A stretch of DNA of 64,000 nucleotides, taken from NCBI GenBank assembly GCA_001632435.1, contig KV424014.1:26247-90246 (forward strand), written 5' to 3'. The translations under genes were made by a program, and so were the position numbers. The notes below the pieces were generated by a model, which did no database searches, was not told the origin of the DNA, and saw only the letters and a program-made list of their open reading frames with translations. This stretch comes from Calocera cornea HHB12733. Its lineage: Eukaryota > Basidiomycota > Dacrymycetes > Dacrymycetales > Dacrymycetaceae. Positions 10,394 to 21,581 of this stretch are shown here, piece by piece; positions within the stretch are counted from its first letter, which is position 1, and each line of letters opens with the position of its first letter.

Positions 10394-11924
10394 ATGGCCG
10401 TCCCCGGCCCATCGACACCTCCTGTATCGCCATCTGGCTCGACACCGTCTGCCGCAACGAGCGCCGCCTCGACCGGCTCGAAAGTCGCCGCTGAGGCGGC
10501 CTCTGCCGGCAGCTCCGGCATCCGTAGTGTCCTGATGTACACGGGCATCCCGCCGTCGCTCCTGCGCATGCCCAAGCTGCGCCTCCCCTCGCGAAACTGG
10601 CTCATCTTCCTCGGTGTGATTGGCAGCACTACTGCTCTGTTTGTGTATGACAGGCGGGAGTGCAGGCGCATCCGGCGCGAGGCGTGCGAGAAGGTCGCGT
10701 GGATGGCCGACCTGCCGCTCGACCCGCAGGGGACGGTCAGAAGGGTCAAGGTGTATGCGGCTAGGCAGCCGGGGGACGACGAGAGCGCCAAGGGGATGCT
10801 GTATTTCCGAAAATGGGTCAAGGTACGTGCTTGATACCTTGTGGCATGGGCCGTGCTGATGCGCATATATGCAGCCCATACTCGTCGCTGCGGCTGTGGA
10901 CTATGACATGGTCGTCGGCCAGCGGCATGGGTCAATAACGGACCTGCTTGCGCGTGAGATCCAGCACAAGCGGCTCGTAGACGCCGGTCTGCTTCCGCCC
11001 GTGGCTGGACCAACACCGGCTATGCAGCCTGCGGCAGAACAGGAGAGCGCGCTCCAGGGCGGGATCGTCCTCATCGGGCGATCGACCTTCAAGGAGTATA
11101 TGGAAGGGCTGAAGCGGGGCTATGGGGAGAGCGTGAGCCTCGGGAGGGGAGGGAAGCAGAGGGGCGATGATGAGGAAGACGCGCAAATAGCCAAGGAGCT
11201 TGAAAATGACGGGGTGTTCGACGAGCCCGAGGTGGTCGACATCACCTCCTCAGGCGAGGACGGCGCCCCGCCTCCGCCAGCACCCGCGCCCGCGCAACCG
11301 CAACCGTTCCGCAACCCCTTCCTCCCCTCCAACTTCGAGCTCCGGCCCAACAATCGCTTCCAGCCCGCCCCACCAGCGCAAGCCGTCCTCCCCGCCGAGT
11401 TGACCCTCCCGCCACAACCGCCGCTGCTCCTCCTCCCCTTCCGCAACCTCGTCGGGATATCCCTCGTCCCGCGCCAGATCTGGGGCTTCTTCAACCGCCG
11501 GTATTATGCGCAGAGCGGGGCGGAGCACGCTTTCATCCTCCTTAAGGGCGCGACGCGGCCGTTTGACCCTCGGACGGACCTGGCCTTCGGCCAGGAGACA
11601 GAATACTACTGGCCGAGCAAGTTCGACAAGGTCGACGCAGACATTGACAAGCGGCGGACGGAGTACTACAAGGAGCTTGCGAAGAAGCTCAAGACCGCGC
11701 GGGAGCTTGCAAGCGGCGAGCGCGCGCCGACCAAGGACGAGGAGCGGAACCCGCCCAAGACGGAGCAGGAGCTGCGGCAGGATCGGTTCGATCGGGAGAA
11801 GAGGTGGAAGAGGGAGCTGGAGGGGTGGAAGATTGTCAGACGGGGCCAGGATCCGGTGTGGGAGGAGGGGTGGGGCGAGGCCGTGCGGGTTTATGATAAG
11901 GAAGGGGAGAAGGGTGCCATCTAG
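10394..11924 (+). CDS. TIM54: Mitochondrial inner-membrane translocase subunit Tim54
   Basis: Tim54 is a subunit of the TIM22 complex, which inserts carrier proteins into the mitochondrial inner membrane. Exons 10394-10822 and 10875-11924 give 492 aa. Diagnostic block at residues about 53-90: PPSLLRMPKLRLPSRNWLIF, with a transmembrane helix at about 69-85 and then DRRECRRIRREACEKVAWMA. FRKWVKPILVAAAVDYDMV is rejoined exactly across the intron. A Pro-rich segment and an acidic patch lie in the middle, and charged helices (KFDKVDADIDKRRTEYYKEL) near the C-terminus. The ATG at 10394 has a CCACC-ATGG context; an in-frame ATG at 10313 would add 27 residues. The 52-nt intron ends in GCGCATATATGCAG, a motif seen elsewhere in the window. 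Confidence 0.92.
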
Positions 11925-12125
11925 TGTCGCTGCAGATCTTGCTCTCTCTTGGGATATGGCCCTGCATACTACTCATCGTTGGATGCTTAATGCAATCACC
12001 TATTACGTTAACTTGACGCGCGGAGTCAAAATTCCGCCTGGCGTCGTCCCTAGTCGAGTGCGTCGACGCTCTTGCGCATATACGCTCATTGAACACCTGT
12101 CTTTGCACTCAAAGCATCTCGAACG

Positions 12126-12815
12126 ATGTCACGCCCACAGCCCGAGGTGATCATGTCTGTACGTCCCCTTTCATTGCATTCCCCTCCCCTGCTTCCATAC
12201 CCACGTCCCTCGGCGCTCACCGCATCCCATCCACCCACGACCACCCCCGCTTCCACACGTCCTCCGAGCATTCACTCACCCCCTCCCCAGTTCCAAGACG
12301 GCGGCTTCTACAGCCAGCAAGCCCTCATTGCCGCCCTCTCAGCGATCAACACGACGCACGCGGAGTGGAAGGCGCGCCCGAAGCCGGCCGTCGTGGGCGC
12401 GGAGCTGAAGCTGGCTAAGGAGGATGTGGAGCTGGTGGTGAGTCTTGCGGCTTCAGGTTGAGCTCGTGGAGGGGAGGGGACGGCTGGATGGCATCGTGGC
12501 AGTTGGGAGTGTCATGATGATTGTGCTTTGGCATTACACACGTCGTGACCAACAACGGACTTCGTTCCGCGTAGCGGTCCCCATGCGCATACCACACCCA
12601 GCATCTCTCACCTCCCTCACCCCTCTCCATACCCGGTCCCCCTCCCTCCCCGCTACCATCCTCTCATACACCAGCTAACCCCACTCCAGATGTCCGAGCT
12701 CGACTACACCAAGCCCCAAGCGGAGCGTGCGCTGCGCGAGAACGGGGGCGACGTGCAAAAGGTGTTTGACGAGTACGTCAAACCGGCTAAGCCGAGGGAG
12801 GAGCATCGATATTAG
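12126..12815 (+). CDS. HYPK-like UBA-domain protein
   Basis: Small protein of 101 aa from exons 12126-12158, 12291-12437 and 12690-12815. The last two exons encode KLAKEDVELVMSELDYTKPQ followed by AERALRENGGDVQKVFDEYV. This is the UBA-like fold shared by HYPK and the NAC alpha subunit. In other eukaryotes HYPK binds the NatA N-terminal acetyltransferase at the ribosome; I infer the same role here. The introns are unusually long for the window (132 and 252 nt), and both sit at phase 0. The first exon encodes only 11 residues. GCGCATATA lies 52 nt before the ATG. An alternative is another small UBA protein, but length and domain position fit HYPK. Confidence 0.8.
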
Positions 12816-13790
12816 ATGGGTGTATGCTCAGTGGGGTTGTGCTGAGGTCGGCTGGGCGCCCGTGGTGGAGGGCTGGGAACTCGAATATGGAGGGTAGGGG
12901 ACATGGTGGAGGGACGACATGCTCAATGTCGTCCATGGTAGCGATTGGAATATGGGAACCTTCATTACGCATTATTGTATTTCTATCATCTGGCGTATCT
13001 AGAGAGCAATAAACCAAGAGCCTCGTACACCTCCTCGTCCCTTGCTTCTATGAAAAAACCATTAGCACATCGTTCGAAAGACGGCCGAAACTGAAACCGA
13101 GTCCAAAAGGGAAACGACGCCGACACAAACACCGAAGCCGGTCCGAAAACCAAATCACAAAAGGCCCTCAGCCTCGCCTTCCGTCTCCCCATGTGCACCC
13201 TGTACCAGCCCTGCTGCCGGTCCATCCCCGAAGGCGAGGGACCGGCGTGCACGGGCTGAGAGAAGATTGGGCACCTCCCCGGGGGGAGGAGGGTGCGTGC
13301 GGGTTACCAGAGTTATCATCAGAGGGCCATGGGGTGAAGAAGTGTAAGGAGATAGAAGGAGTGGAGAGGACTCACGGTGCATATAAAGATGGGTGATAGG
13401 AAAGAGGTCAGAGATGGGAAAGATGTACGCCAACCACCAGGTGATCCGGCTTCCCAGCCCTTCGACCCCGAGGGGGAAAGGCTCAGCAAGGATTGTTTTT
13501 GTGGGGCTGTTGCCCTCTCAGAAGAGAGAGCTCCGTCTGGGCGCTCTGTCTGGACCAGAGCTACCCTGTGTGGACCGTGCGCGGGCACTGAGCAGAGTAC
13601 TGGCAATTTGGAACGCCGTGAATGAAGAGAGAGGCGGACGCGCGCGACGAGGACTTTGTAGGGCAGCGCGTGTTTAGGGCCGGTACAGGGAGGGTGGCGA
13701 GGTCCCTTTTTGGGCGGACAGGGACGACGAGCTGCATACAACCATCGACACACACGCACACGACATAGAGCAGTGTGCTCGCTCTACAGG
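12816..13790. other. Intergenic
   Basis: About 1 kb without a supported gene. Open frames on the minus strand (for example 13319-13759) have no family match by eye. The right part is the probable MRP51 promoter. Confidence 0.45.
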
Positions 13791-15188
13791 ATGGCGAAGC
13801 TGGGATCTGCCTCGTCAACGGCATCGCCCTCGGGCTTCGCCTCCATGCTCCGACGCTCCAAGTTCGCCTCGTACGACACGAGTATTGGGCAGGTTTACAC
13901 GGCGCCGATGGCCTACCGCACGCGGGGCAACTTTGGCTTCAAACACCCGACGTCCCTCGGGCCAAAGGGGAGGAAGTTCCAGTACATCAACGTCCGGGTG
14001 CCGGACAGCCCGTATCGGGTCATGGAGTGGTCGAGTGGGGAGAGGTCTGCGCGGTGGATGAACCAGATGGACGAGGTGCGCCCACGGGTCGACTCGCCCC
14101 CGACGACCGGCATGTTTGGAGGGCGCGCGGACTGGGGCGCCAAGCTCACCGAGACCCGTCCCGAGGAGAAAAGGATCTGGTACGACGAGACCGAGTTTAC
14201 GGAGTACGTTGCCGATTGGGCGCGAGAGAGTCTGCGGCCGGACCAGAAGACGAAGCACACGTTCCCGAGCAGGAATTTCGCGCGGCTCGCGCCCGATGAC
14301 TTCCTTCGCTACCTCGACGAAATGCGCGACCTACGGCAGGATTTCAAGGAATGGATGATTGCCGAAGGCAAGGGGAAGCCGAAGGAGACACCGGCCCAGT
14401 TGGGCAGATCGGACGAGCCGATCGACCTGTTCACCATCGCGCACAACATAGACGCCAGGGCGTACTTCCTCCAATTCCTCGCCCAGCGCCGCCCCGCCAA
14501 CTGGGGCAAACAGGTCATCCCCGCCGCACACCCCATCGCCGCGATGGCATATCACCGTCCGCCGCAGCTGCAGACGTTCCTCGACAACAAGCCCGCTACC
14601 GGCCACATCATCGGCGAAGTCAACTTCTCCCGTGACGACAAAGGGAAGCTGGGTACACCAGCGAAGAACCAGAGAAGTATCCAGGACCAGGTCGCCCTAG
14701 TCGGCTTCGCGAGTCAAGTCGCACGTTTGAGCACAATCAAGGCAGGCGGCGGCCATCGACCGCGCGCGGCGCAGAAGTTGCAAGACGACCCCGAGCTCGG
14801 GAAGGGCAAGTTCCGCGTCTGGTCTGCGCAGCTCAGGAAACCGCCGCTGGTGTCCGGCAAGCTCGACGCTAAGGGCGCCATCCCAGACGACGTTGCCGCA
14901 GCGGTGGTCGACATAGAGCTACGTGAGGCCGACGCCTATCAGGAGGACATGGCGAACCGGGAGCGTCCCGGTTCGCCAGCGTACGTTTCACAAGAACCCG
15001 CCCGTCATTCAGGCACTCAGGCCTCGGCCTCCTCTGCGCAGGCCACAGCGCCAAGATACCGGCAGAAGATGAAAGCGAATGACGATGGCATATTTCTCCT
15101 CAACACGCTCACCACCTTGCTTGACCACAAAACGAGGACTCGGGACAAGGCAGCAGGGCAAGAGGAGCCCGCGGAGACGCCTCGATAA
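13791..15188 (+). CDS. MRP51: Mitochondrial small ribosomal subunit protein Mrp51
   Basis: Intronless, 465 aa. The N-terminal block SMLRRSKFASYDTSIGQVYT, then AYRTRGNFGFKHP, is the hallmark of the fungal Mrp51 family (mitoribosomal small-subunit component, bS1m-like), which supports translation of mitochondrial mRNAs. Tryptophan-rich middle segments and a basic, low-complexity C-terminus follow. The ATG at 13791 is chosen because the N-terminus then leads straight into the conserved block; an upstream in-frame ATG at 13710 would add 27 residues. It sits in the same + strand block as TIM54, another mitochondrial gene, but with separate promoters. Confidence 0.87.
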   Translation: MAKLGSASSTASPSGFASMLRRSKFASYDTSIGQVYTAPMAYRTRGNFGFKHPTSLGPKGRKFQYINVRVPDSPYRVMEWSSGERSARWMNQMDEVRPRVDSPPTTGMFGGRADWGAKLTETRPEEKRIWYDETEFTEYVADWARESLRPDQKTKHTFPSRNFARLAPDDFLRYLDEMRDLRQDFKEWMIAEGKGKPKETPAQLGRSDEPIDLFTIAHNIDARAYFLQFLAQRRPANWGKQVIPAAHPIAAMAYHRPPQLQTFLDNKPATGHIIGEVNFSRDDKGKLGTPAKNQRSIQDQVALVGFASQVARLSTIKAGGGHRPRAAQKLQDDPELGKGKFRVWSAQLRKPPLVSGKLDAKGAIPDDVAAAVVDIELREADAYQEDMANRERPGSPAYVSQEPARHSGTQASASSAQATAPRYRQKMKANDDGIFLLNTLTTLLDHKTRTRDKAAGQEEPAETPR

Positions 15189-15403
15189 TGTACGCTCGCA
15201 TGAGACCAGCTTTCCTCATCTGGTGTGATGCATTAGCAGAACCAATATATTTGAGATATTGACCACTCCGTGCTATGGTACATGGTATGGACAAGACCGG
15301 CATGTCCGGAGGCTGTTGTCTATTGAGGGATATGCTGCAGAATAGGTATGATGGCAGGGTGAAGTAGGAAGATACGTGAAGATGACGAGCCACGCGGCAG
15401 AGG

Positions 15404-16729
15404 TCACTTCCTATGAAAGCCCTTCTCCTGTGCACGGTCGAAGGTCCAGCCTTTCTCTCTGGCAATAGCAGAGACGCGGTCCATCGGCGTGTTGAGGTCT
15501 TGTGTTGGGCCTACTACAAGCTGACGTAGACTGGGCAGGAGGCAATGTCGGAGAAAGGCAGCGTCGCCCGAGTCGTCGCTAACGCCAAAGGTAAAGCGCG
15601 CGAGACTCGGCAAGCAGACAATGTTGGCTGCCGAGGGTGCTGTAATGTGGTCGCCGGATGGGACCTGCCAGTCATGCTCCAATGCCGGAATGGACAGTTC
15701 CTCCAGACTGGGCAGGTCTTGCAGGAGTGGGATGAGCTGGGAGACCGGCGGTCTTCGGCCGAGTTGGATCGTAAGGCTTCGGAGCGTTCGTATCGGCTTC
15801 GGCAGGACGAGCTCGACATGACTCTGCAGCGTGAGTCTCTCCAGGCTCTCTGCCCCCGCGAGGAGCCTCCCCAATATCCGCTCAAACCTCTCGCTCGTCT
15901 TCATCCCCGTCCTCCACTCGATCGCGCGCAAGCAAGGGCAGTGCGCCCCATCCAGCCCGTCTGCGAGCCGGTCGAGCATCGCTGCAGTCCAGACCTGGTC
16001 GCGCAGGTCAAAGTCGACAGCGGCCCAGAGGTGCTGCCGCGATAGGGCGAGGTCGAGCAGCCTGTAGTCTGGTCCGTCAGTGGACGGTAGGCCGAGGCTG
16101 TCCCCTAGTTCGTACGTCATTCGGAGATGGAGCGAAGAGGCTTTGGCCCGCTGAAAGGAGAGCGTCGTGAGAGCGACAAAGCCGTCTGTGTAGGAAGGCC
16201 GGATCGGGATGGTGATTTCGGACCAGAGGGAGGGGCAGGAGAGGGCGGAGGTCCGCCAGTAGAAGCACACTTGGGACAGCGCGAGGAGAGCGCAGGGGTC
16301 GGATTGGATGACGTGGTATAAGATACGTTGTAGGACCTCGGGTGGGAACTGTTGTACTCGGAGCGGTGTGTCGTAGTCGATGACGGCAGCAGGCTTGGGG
16401 GTAGGTGATGACTGGAGGACCAGGGAACCGGCGAGCTCCATAAGTCGAAGCTGCTTCTCCTTCAGCTGCGCCGATAGGAGCTCCATCTGCCGGTGCAGCT
16501 CGTCAATTTCTGCTTGCAGAACAATCCGCTCCATGTCTGATGTCGGCTCGACAGATAGAATCTCCGCTTGGGGCGTAGGGAGGGGTAGAGGTTCAACCAG
16601 AGGTGTCGTCTGGGGTGCCTTGCCCAGAGCTCTGCGAGGTAAAAAAGCGAGAGCCGTCCGCATGTACGCGGGCAGGCTAGTAGCCCGTGTGCGAGGCATG
16701 GCCCTTCCTTCTTCTGCAGGGTTTGGCAT
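15404..16729 (-). CDS. F-box-like protein
   Basis: Single-exon gene, 441 aa. Residues about 65-100 form a coiled coil (IVLQAEIDELHRQMELLSAQ). Then QQFPPEVLQRILYHVIQSDP, followed by LLALSQVCFYWRTSALSCPSLW, is a typical F-box-like motif of basidiomycetes. The rest has leucine-rich, LRR-like stretches (RTLRSLTIQL, LPSLEELSIPAL). Such proteins are often substrate receptors of SCF ubiquitin ligases and form large lineage-specific families; the substrate is unknown. The first ATG (16729) and a second at 16699 are both possible. A TATAAA at 16804-16799 fits either. It converges with MRP51, with 215 nt between the stop codons. Confidence 0.82.
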   Translation of the reverse strand: MPNPAEEGRAMPRTRATSLPAYMRTALAFLPRRALGKAPQTTPLVEPLPLPTPQAEILSVEPTSDMERIVLQAEIDELHRQMELLSAQLKEKQLRLMELAGSLVLQSSPTPKPAAVIDYDTPLRVQQFPPEVLQRILYHVIQSDPCALLALSQVCFYWRTSALSCPSLWSEITIPIRPSYTDGFVALTTLSFQRAKASSLHLRMTYELGDSLGLPSTDGPDYRLLDLALSRQHLWAAVDFDLRDQVWTAAMLDRLADGLDGAHCPCLRAIEWRTGMKTSERFERILGRLLAGAESLERLTLQSHVELVLPKPIRTLRSLTIQLGRRPPVSQLIPLLQDLPSLEELSIPALEHDWQVPSGDHITAPSAANIVCLPSLARFTFGVSDDSGDAAFLRHCLLPSLRQLVVGPTQDLNTPMDRVSAIAREKGWTFDRAQEKGFHRK

Positions 16730-16798
16730 GCGTGTGTTGCCTGGAGCAGAGTCAAGAGGCAGGGGGGGAAAATCCGCCTCGACGCCGAGTCGCGCAGA

Positions 16799-16804
16799 TT
16801 TATA
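16799..16804 (-). promoter_or_regulatory. TATA box of the F-box-like gene
   Basis: TATAAA on the minus strand, 70 nt before the ATG at 16729 and 100 nt before the ATG at 16699. Confidence 0.45.
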
Positions 16805-18665
16805 CCGCAGCTAAGGCCCTCCGGATCACTGCCCCCTCTGGTGTCTCGGTTGCGTTCGGTATCCGAGGTCAGCGGGCGAAGAGCGGGCTTAGCATGATGA
16901 CAGGTGCAGGTGCAGCGGCGGAGTGCCCTGGGCGAAGGGCAGGAAGATGTCAGACGCAAAGGCACGTTCTCCGCTCATCAGAGCGGGTGCGTGGACGCGC
17001 GAGGGCGTGCAGGCGGGCGGAGGCCTCATGTTCCGGTCCTGACCAGCAGAGGGGTACCGCATCACATGGCCCGGCGTCATGCACCCCTCGAACTGTATTG
17101 ACCTCCCATCCGACGCCCAGTTGAGTATACACATCGCGCGTCGCGATTGGCTCGGATAAGCCGCGAAAGAGCGCAGAAACGCAGAAAACGCACCGAGCAC
17201 CGCGTCGGCCCGAGCTGCACATCCCCTGTCGGCCGCAGCGATGATGCGAGCTCAGGGCCGCCGCGGAGTTTGGCGGCGTTAGAACACGGGTCGCTGAAAG
17301 GATTGTTGGGGGTGATATTAGGCGGGCATTGTCATCTGGCCTGTAACAAAGAGAAGCTGGGGCGTATGAAGAGCTTATTGCTGATGCTGAAAACAGGCAT
17401 GAGAAACGCTAAAAGCGCCAAGGGAGTCGTCGTCGTGCCGAGCCTCGGCCGTCTCCACGCCCTGAAACCCCAGCAGAAGACCGTGACTGTCGCCCCAGCA
17501 AGTTGGGTTGGTGGAATTCTCACCGAGGATCATGTATACAACAGCGGTACTGGAGCATCGCAATCGTATGAGGCAGGCAAAAATGCGGCGAGTCTGACTA
17601 GGCTCCAACGTTCAGCCCCGTGCTTACCAACTTCACAACTTCTTCCCGATCCCGCTATCACGGCTCACGCCCGATAGAACACAGATTGTTGTTTGGCTGT
17701 CCGCATAAATTGATCATTCCGTAAGCCCTAAGCATAAGCGCGTACGTCTGGTATCATCAATCATCATCTGGGATCTTCGGTAACAAGAGGAGAGAGGAGA
17801 ACGAGCACCGGGCCAAGGGAAGCGGGGCAAAAGTGTTGGTAGAGAACCGAGAAACTATAAGGGAATTGCAGGGAGAAGTAAAGTGGGAAAGTGTTGTAGA
17901 ACCGTCCCTATGTACAAGGCCCGCTTCCCGCCGATTGTTTGCTAGTCTCGATCTCGATCTGAACCAGAACCGGAACCGGAACCGGACCCTCTACCCCACC
18001 GCTCCGCCAGTCTATGAATCACGGAATGTCGGGACGCAGGAAGAGTATTGTACGCATGAGGGGCTCGGAGGATAAGGCGAGGCGAAGAGAAACCGGGGAA
18101 GGAGGATCCCGCGGGTGGGTAAATGGGTCGCAAGTCATTTCTTTGTATTCCAGGCGCTAGCCCGGGATCGGCTGGCATGTCGAGAAACAGTCCGTGCAGA
18201 GGTTTGTTGAGCATTATACGAATGCATGCTTGGGCTTCTTGCTTCTTGAGACGGAACACGACAAGTCGCAGGAAATAAAATGGGAAGAGTGCGATCAGGG
18301 GAGAGGAGCGAGAAGGGGGAAGATGAAGGTAATAGACATTGTTGCAAGAGGTTGGAGTTTAAGGGTCGGGTTGGTTGAGTTGTAGAGGAGCTGGCTGCGT
18401 CCGGGCGATCGGGGGCGGACGACCAGCTGAGGGGGTTGAATGCACAAATAGATACGGGAGAATCATTATTGGGAGGAGAGCGGGTGGGGGTCGGGTCGTC
18501 GCAGGGCAGGTTGATTGCGTCTGTAGGCTGGGGGATGGGGGTCGTGTCTTTGACTTTGTTTCTTGGCTTCACTCTCGCGTCATTGTCATCGCGTTCGCGT
18601 TGTATCCTCCGGCCCAGCCGGGGCTCTCCTCACCCGTCCAGGGGCAGCGCGCGCAGGGGCGCGCG
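16805..18665. other. Intergenic, no gene seen
   Basis: About 1.9 kb between the F-box-like gene and the end of the glycosyltransferase gene. The 176-codon frame at 17147-17677 and others lack any recognised domain or splice-consistent extension. A short GAACCG-type repeat lies near 17960-17988. Confidence 0.45.
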
Positions 18666-21419
18666 TTATACCATGACCTCGACGGCCTGGCGGGTCACGC
18701 CGACGCCGAGTACGTCCATCTCGACCTTCTCGGGCGGGGTCGCGTTGCCCTTCATGACCTCTTCATCCATCATGCTGACGCCGAGGACGACGTCGCGCTC
18801 GAGGACGGCCGGGAGGGTGGGCTTGGCGGAGACGGTGTACATGAGCTTGTTCGTCCAGATCTGGCGGAACTGGGCGACGACGAGCGGCGCGACACCGAAG
18901 GCGAGGCCGCAGGGGATGGCGAGGAAGTCGAGCATGCACCAGGGGAGGTGGCGGCGCGAGGTCTGGTGCGGGCGGATGCCGAGGTAGCGCGGCGGGAAGT
19001 TGAGCGCGGCCTCGTCGTCCGAGCCGCCGATCTTCTCCTCCGTGTCGAGCTCACCGGGGATGCAGTACGACGCCGAGGCGCGTGCAGAGGCGTCCCACCG
19101 CTTGCCGGCGGCCTCGCGGTGGTACAGGTCGTGCATGAGCACCATGACGACGGAGAAGGCGAAGCCCGCGGTGGAGAGGAACTTGCAGATCTTGAGGGAG
19201 GCGGCGACAAGGTCGGGCATGACCCAGACGACGCTTGCACCCGTCGGAAGCGGCGCGCCGCCCAGCAGCCAGCCCCACGCGCTCGCCGCGGCTGCAACGG
19301 CCGAGGGCGGCGTGCCAGCGTACGGGGTGCGGAACATGGCCGAGGTGAGGTTGGGCGCGTTGAAGAAGTTTGCGAGGGCGAAGGAGCCGTTCGAGTACAC
19401 CACGGACGGGTACAGGTTCATCAGGGAGACCATGACGAAGAAGTGGGCGATCATGATGTGGGCCTCGTACAGGCGGGACATGAGGACGACCATGGGCCAG
19501 AGGCGGGTCGGGGCCGTCTTCCACGGGCTGGGCGGGGAGAGGGGGATCATGTTGTGTGCCTTGAGCAGGGGGGAGGGGGCAAGCAGGGAGGAGGCGTTGA
19601 ACAGGCTCCCGTCGGCGCCCGCGGCAAGGAGCGTGACCTCCTCGCCCACGAGGGTGGTGGCCGGGGAGACGGTGCCAGTGAGGGGGAACTCGCTCTCGCT
19701 GTCGTTTTCCATGATGCTGGGGCTGCTGGGCGGGAGCGAGCCGTCCTCGCTCGTCCCTCCGACGGCGGTGGCAGCGGAGGACGGCAGGAAAGGCGAGGGC
19801 GAGGCGGCGCGGGAGGTGTCGACCATGAGCAGGTGCAGGTTGCCGCGGTCCTTGGACGGGCCAAAGTCCTGCGTCAGGAAGCGGTTCCAGCCGTAGCCGG
19901 TGTCGAGGGAGCCCCACATGTGGCGGATGGCCTGGGTCCAGCGCGCACCGGCGTCGTTGAACAGGCGCTTGACGTGCGTCGCCGCGGGCGCACCGACGAC
20001 GTTGCACTGCGAAGCAGGCGAGTAGATCGTCTCAACCTTGAGCTGTTGCAAATATCCCCCATGAGCGAGCGCGTTCTCGGGAAGGGTCGCGGAAGCAACT
20101 ACTCACGTGTCCGCAGGTGTCGAACATGCACTTTGTGAACATGTGCATGTCCTCGCCGATCGCCTCGGGGCCAGCGTCCCAGAAGCCGACGTAGACGGCC
20201 AGGCCCATGGAGACGGTGTATGCCGAGGTGGGGATCTTGACGGTTGAGCCGGGGTAGAGTCCACCAATGCCGCTGGAACAAAAAGTTTAGCCAACAGATC
20301 TACCGGAAAGCATGGTAAACGTACGCAGAAGCCCACATGATGTCCGTGACGCGGGTGAAGACGGGCACCTCATCCTGGTTCCTGTCGAAGATGATGGGCG
20401 GGCAGAACATGAGCCTGTCCCTGTCGTCGGGCGGGGCGAGGGCGAACTTAACCGCGATGCTGAGGAAGAAGTCGGCGGCGAAGCACGTGTCCGAGTCCAT
20501 AACGGTGATGACCTGGCGGGCAAGGCGCGCCGGGTTGTCCATCTCGCGGGCGGCCATGAAGCGGGCGCCCCAGGCGACGTTGGAGCTCTTCCCTGCGCTT
20601 TCCCCGGGGATAGTGCCCGGGTGGAGGCAGTAGGCGATGTCGAGGAATGCGCGGCCGTACTCGTCCGCGAGCAGGGCGGCCTTGTCGCCGCTGCCGGTCT
20701 CGCGCTCCTCCATGGCGAGGCAGACCTTGTACATCCTGCTGGCGAGCGGGTGCGAGGCGAGCACGTCGAGCGTCTCGCGCAGCGTGCCGAGCGTCTCCTT
20801 GTAGTTCGGCACGATGATGATGTGCTCGACGGCGAGGAGGGGGAGGATGCGGTCCGAGGGCTGCGGGGGCGGGAAGGCGCCTACCTGGGTCGGGGGGAGG
20901 CCGAGCTTGGCCTCGAGCTTGAGCGACTCGGTGCGGTAGTGCGCGACCCAGTCCGTGCGCGCGTGTTGCCGCACACCCCACCAGCTGATCAGGCGCGTTA
21001 GCGACGGTGGTCAGAGAGTGACAGAGAAGGAATGCGCACCAGCGGATCATGCCGTATGCGCTGCGGAACTGGGAGAGCATGAATGCGAGATGGGTGACGA
21101 GGAAGACGAGGGCGAGTGTGACGGGGGCATAGTATGGGCCGAATATGACGAGGAGGAAGACGAAGAAGTGTGTGAGGATGGGGAGGCGCTGGAGGAATGC
21201 GACGAGGGTGAGGCCGGTGCCTAGGAGGCCGTTGCTCGCGGGCGCTGTGGATCCGCGCGGGCGGCGTGCGCGGAAGGGGAGGGGTATGCGCGGGCTTGCG
21301 AGGGAGGGGAGGAGGGAGGAGGTGGACGAGGACGAGCCGTGGTGCTGGTGCGTGGGCAGCGCCGAGGAGGGCACCGCCAGGAACTTGCGCACGAGCGCGA
21401 ACAGGTACGCCTTCCGCAT
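18666..21419 (-). CDS. Multi-pass membrane glycosyltransferase, family 2-like
   Basis: Exons in transcript order: 21419-21040, 20984-20325, 20272-20107, 20042-18666, giving 860 aa. An N-terminal membrane region (LTHFFVFLLVIFGPYY, VTLALVFLVTHLAFML) leads into a GT-A type catalytic domain. VEHIIIVPNYKE (residues about 179-190) is the nucleotide-sugar binding start. VITVMDSDTCF carries Asp290-Ser-Asp292 as the metal-binding DxD-like motif, and FDRNQDEVP and IGEDMHMFTKC (acceptor-side ED) follow. Further hydrophobic segments occur after about residue 560 (RLYEAHIMIAHFFVMVSLMN, FSVVMVLMHDL, LDFLAIPCGLAFGVAPL). It resembles fungal processive family-2 enzymes of plasma membrane or Golgi, but it lacks the QxxRW motif of chitin synthases as far as I can see, so donor and product are unknown. 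Introns are 52-64 nt. Confidence 0.82.
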
Positions 21420-21546
21420 CGTCGTGGTTAGGGGGTGGGGTGGGGCGAGGGGTGCAGGAGGGGGGTGTCTATAGGGGGAGGGCGTCGTGAGCGGTGCGGG
21501 AGTGCGGGGCTGTTAGCGGGTGATGCGGACAGCGACGGTGCGGCCG

Positions 21547-21547
<1 letters not shown>

Positions 21548-21580
<33 letters not shown>
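21548..21580. repeat. TCG trinucleotide microsatellite
   Basis: Eleven uninterrupted TCG units about 130 nt before the glycosyltransferase start. Outside coding sequence in my model. Confidence 0.92.
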
Positions 21581-21581
<1 letters not shown>
